Positions 16,186 through 16,270 of a stretch of 16,270 nucleotides of DNA are shown piece after piece. Each line of letters opens with the position of its first letter. The first letter of the stretch is position 1. Position numbers and translations under genes: made by a program. The notes beneath the pieces were generated by a model. That model was not told the origin of the DNA and did no database searches. It saw nothing but the letters and a program-made list of their open reading frames with translations. Source of the stretch: a bacterium (lineage in GTDB: Bacteria; Chloroflexota; Dormibacteria; Aeolococcales; Bog-877); NCBI GenBank assembly GCA_021798435.1, contig JAJZGN010000017.1, positions 1 to 16,270 of the forward strand, given 5' to 3'.

Positions 16186-16270
16186 GTTTGGGATCCTGCG
16201 CCGCTGGTCGGTGCCTACGGTCACCATCGACGAGTTCGCCGAGCTGCACCGCAAGGGATGCTTCGTCGTC
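16184..16270 (+). CDS. Rhodanese-like protein, 5' part only
   Basis: Only the first 29 codons lie in the window. They encode MFGILRRWSVPTVTIDEF followed by AELHRKGCFVV, which matches the start of a single-domain rhodanese, where a strand ending in VVDVR normally follows. Such proteins move sulfane sulfur between thiols. The catalytic cysteine loop lies beyond the edge and cannot be checked. The ATG sits 9 nt after TATACT, so the message is probably leaderless, and the start lies inside a CsoR-family-type operator. Divergence from a CstR-like repressor fits a persulfide-response pair. A fusion to other sulfur domains downstream cannot be excluded. Confidence 0.65.
   Translation, partial: MFGILRRWSVPTVTIDEFAELHRKGCFVV

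Overview
The window is GC-rich. It uses GTG and TTG starts freely, has overlapping stop/start codons, and has three genes that look leaderless. With the lipoprotein, LysM and GlgE-pathway genes, this suggests a high-GC bacterium of the Actinobacteriota or a nearby GC-rich phylum; the lineage cannot be fixed from sequence alone. No mobile element, CRISPR array, tRNA or rRNA was seen. Most of the window is ordinary carbon metabolism; the unusual content is in the regulatory DNA.

Left block (about 1-5420, plus strand): a possible gene end, then a strong sigma-70-type promoter (TTGACA, 17 bp, TATGCT) with a GTTGT-N5-ACAAC dyad in its spacer. About 150 nt of hairpin-rich leader follows. Then come a xylose-type ABC importer (xylF-like lipoprotein, one-domain xylG-like ATPase, xylH-like permease) and a ROK/XylR-type repressor, the obvious candidate to control it. 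A perfect 12-bp stem-loop separates xylF from xylG. Three very short ORFs with good ribosome binding sites lie in the leader and at the xylG-xylH and xylH-ROK junctions.

Middle block (about 5420-7740): a small membrane-anchored LysM protein behind a near-consensus promoter that puts the transcript start at the ATG, overlapped by two dyads; a convergent split-barrel (PPOX-like) flavin protein gene; and a divergent beta-lactamase-fold serine hydrolase.

Right block (7758-16115, minus strand, read right to left): a CsoR/CstR-type repressor, a PIG-L deacetylase, then the full GlgE alpha-glucan set: glgE, treS, maltokinase (mak) and glgB. The last four are joined by 4-nt overlaps. TreS interconverts trehalose and maltose, Mak makes maltose-1-phosphate, GlgE polymerises it into alpha-1,4-glucan and GlgB branches it. 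All catalytic residues expected for the three GH13 enzymes are visible. At the far right edge a rhodanese-like gene starts divergently from the repressor gene, with a CsoR-family-type operator over its -10 and start codon.

Taken together, the window couples sugar uptake (probably xylose) with trehalose-to-glucan storage, next to a probable sulfur/persulfide-responsive switch.
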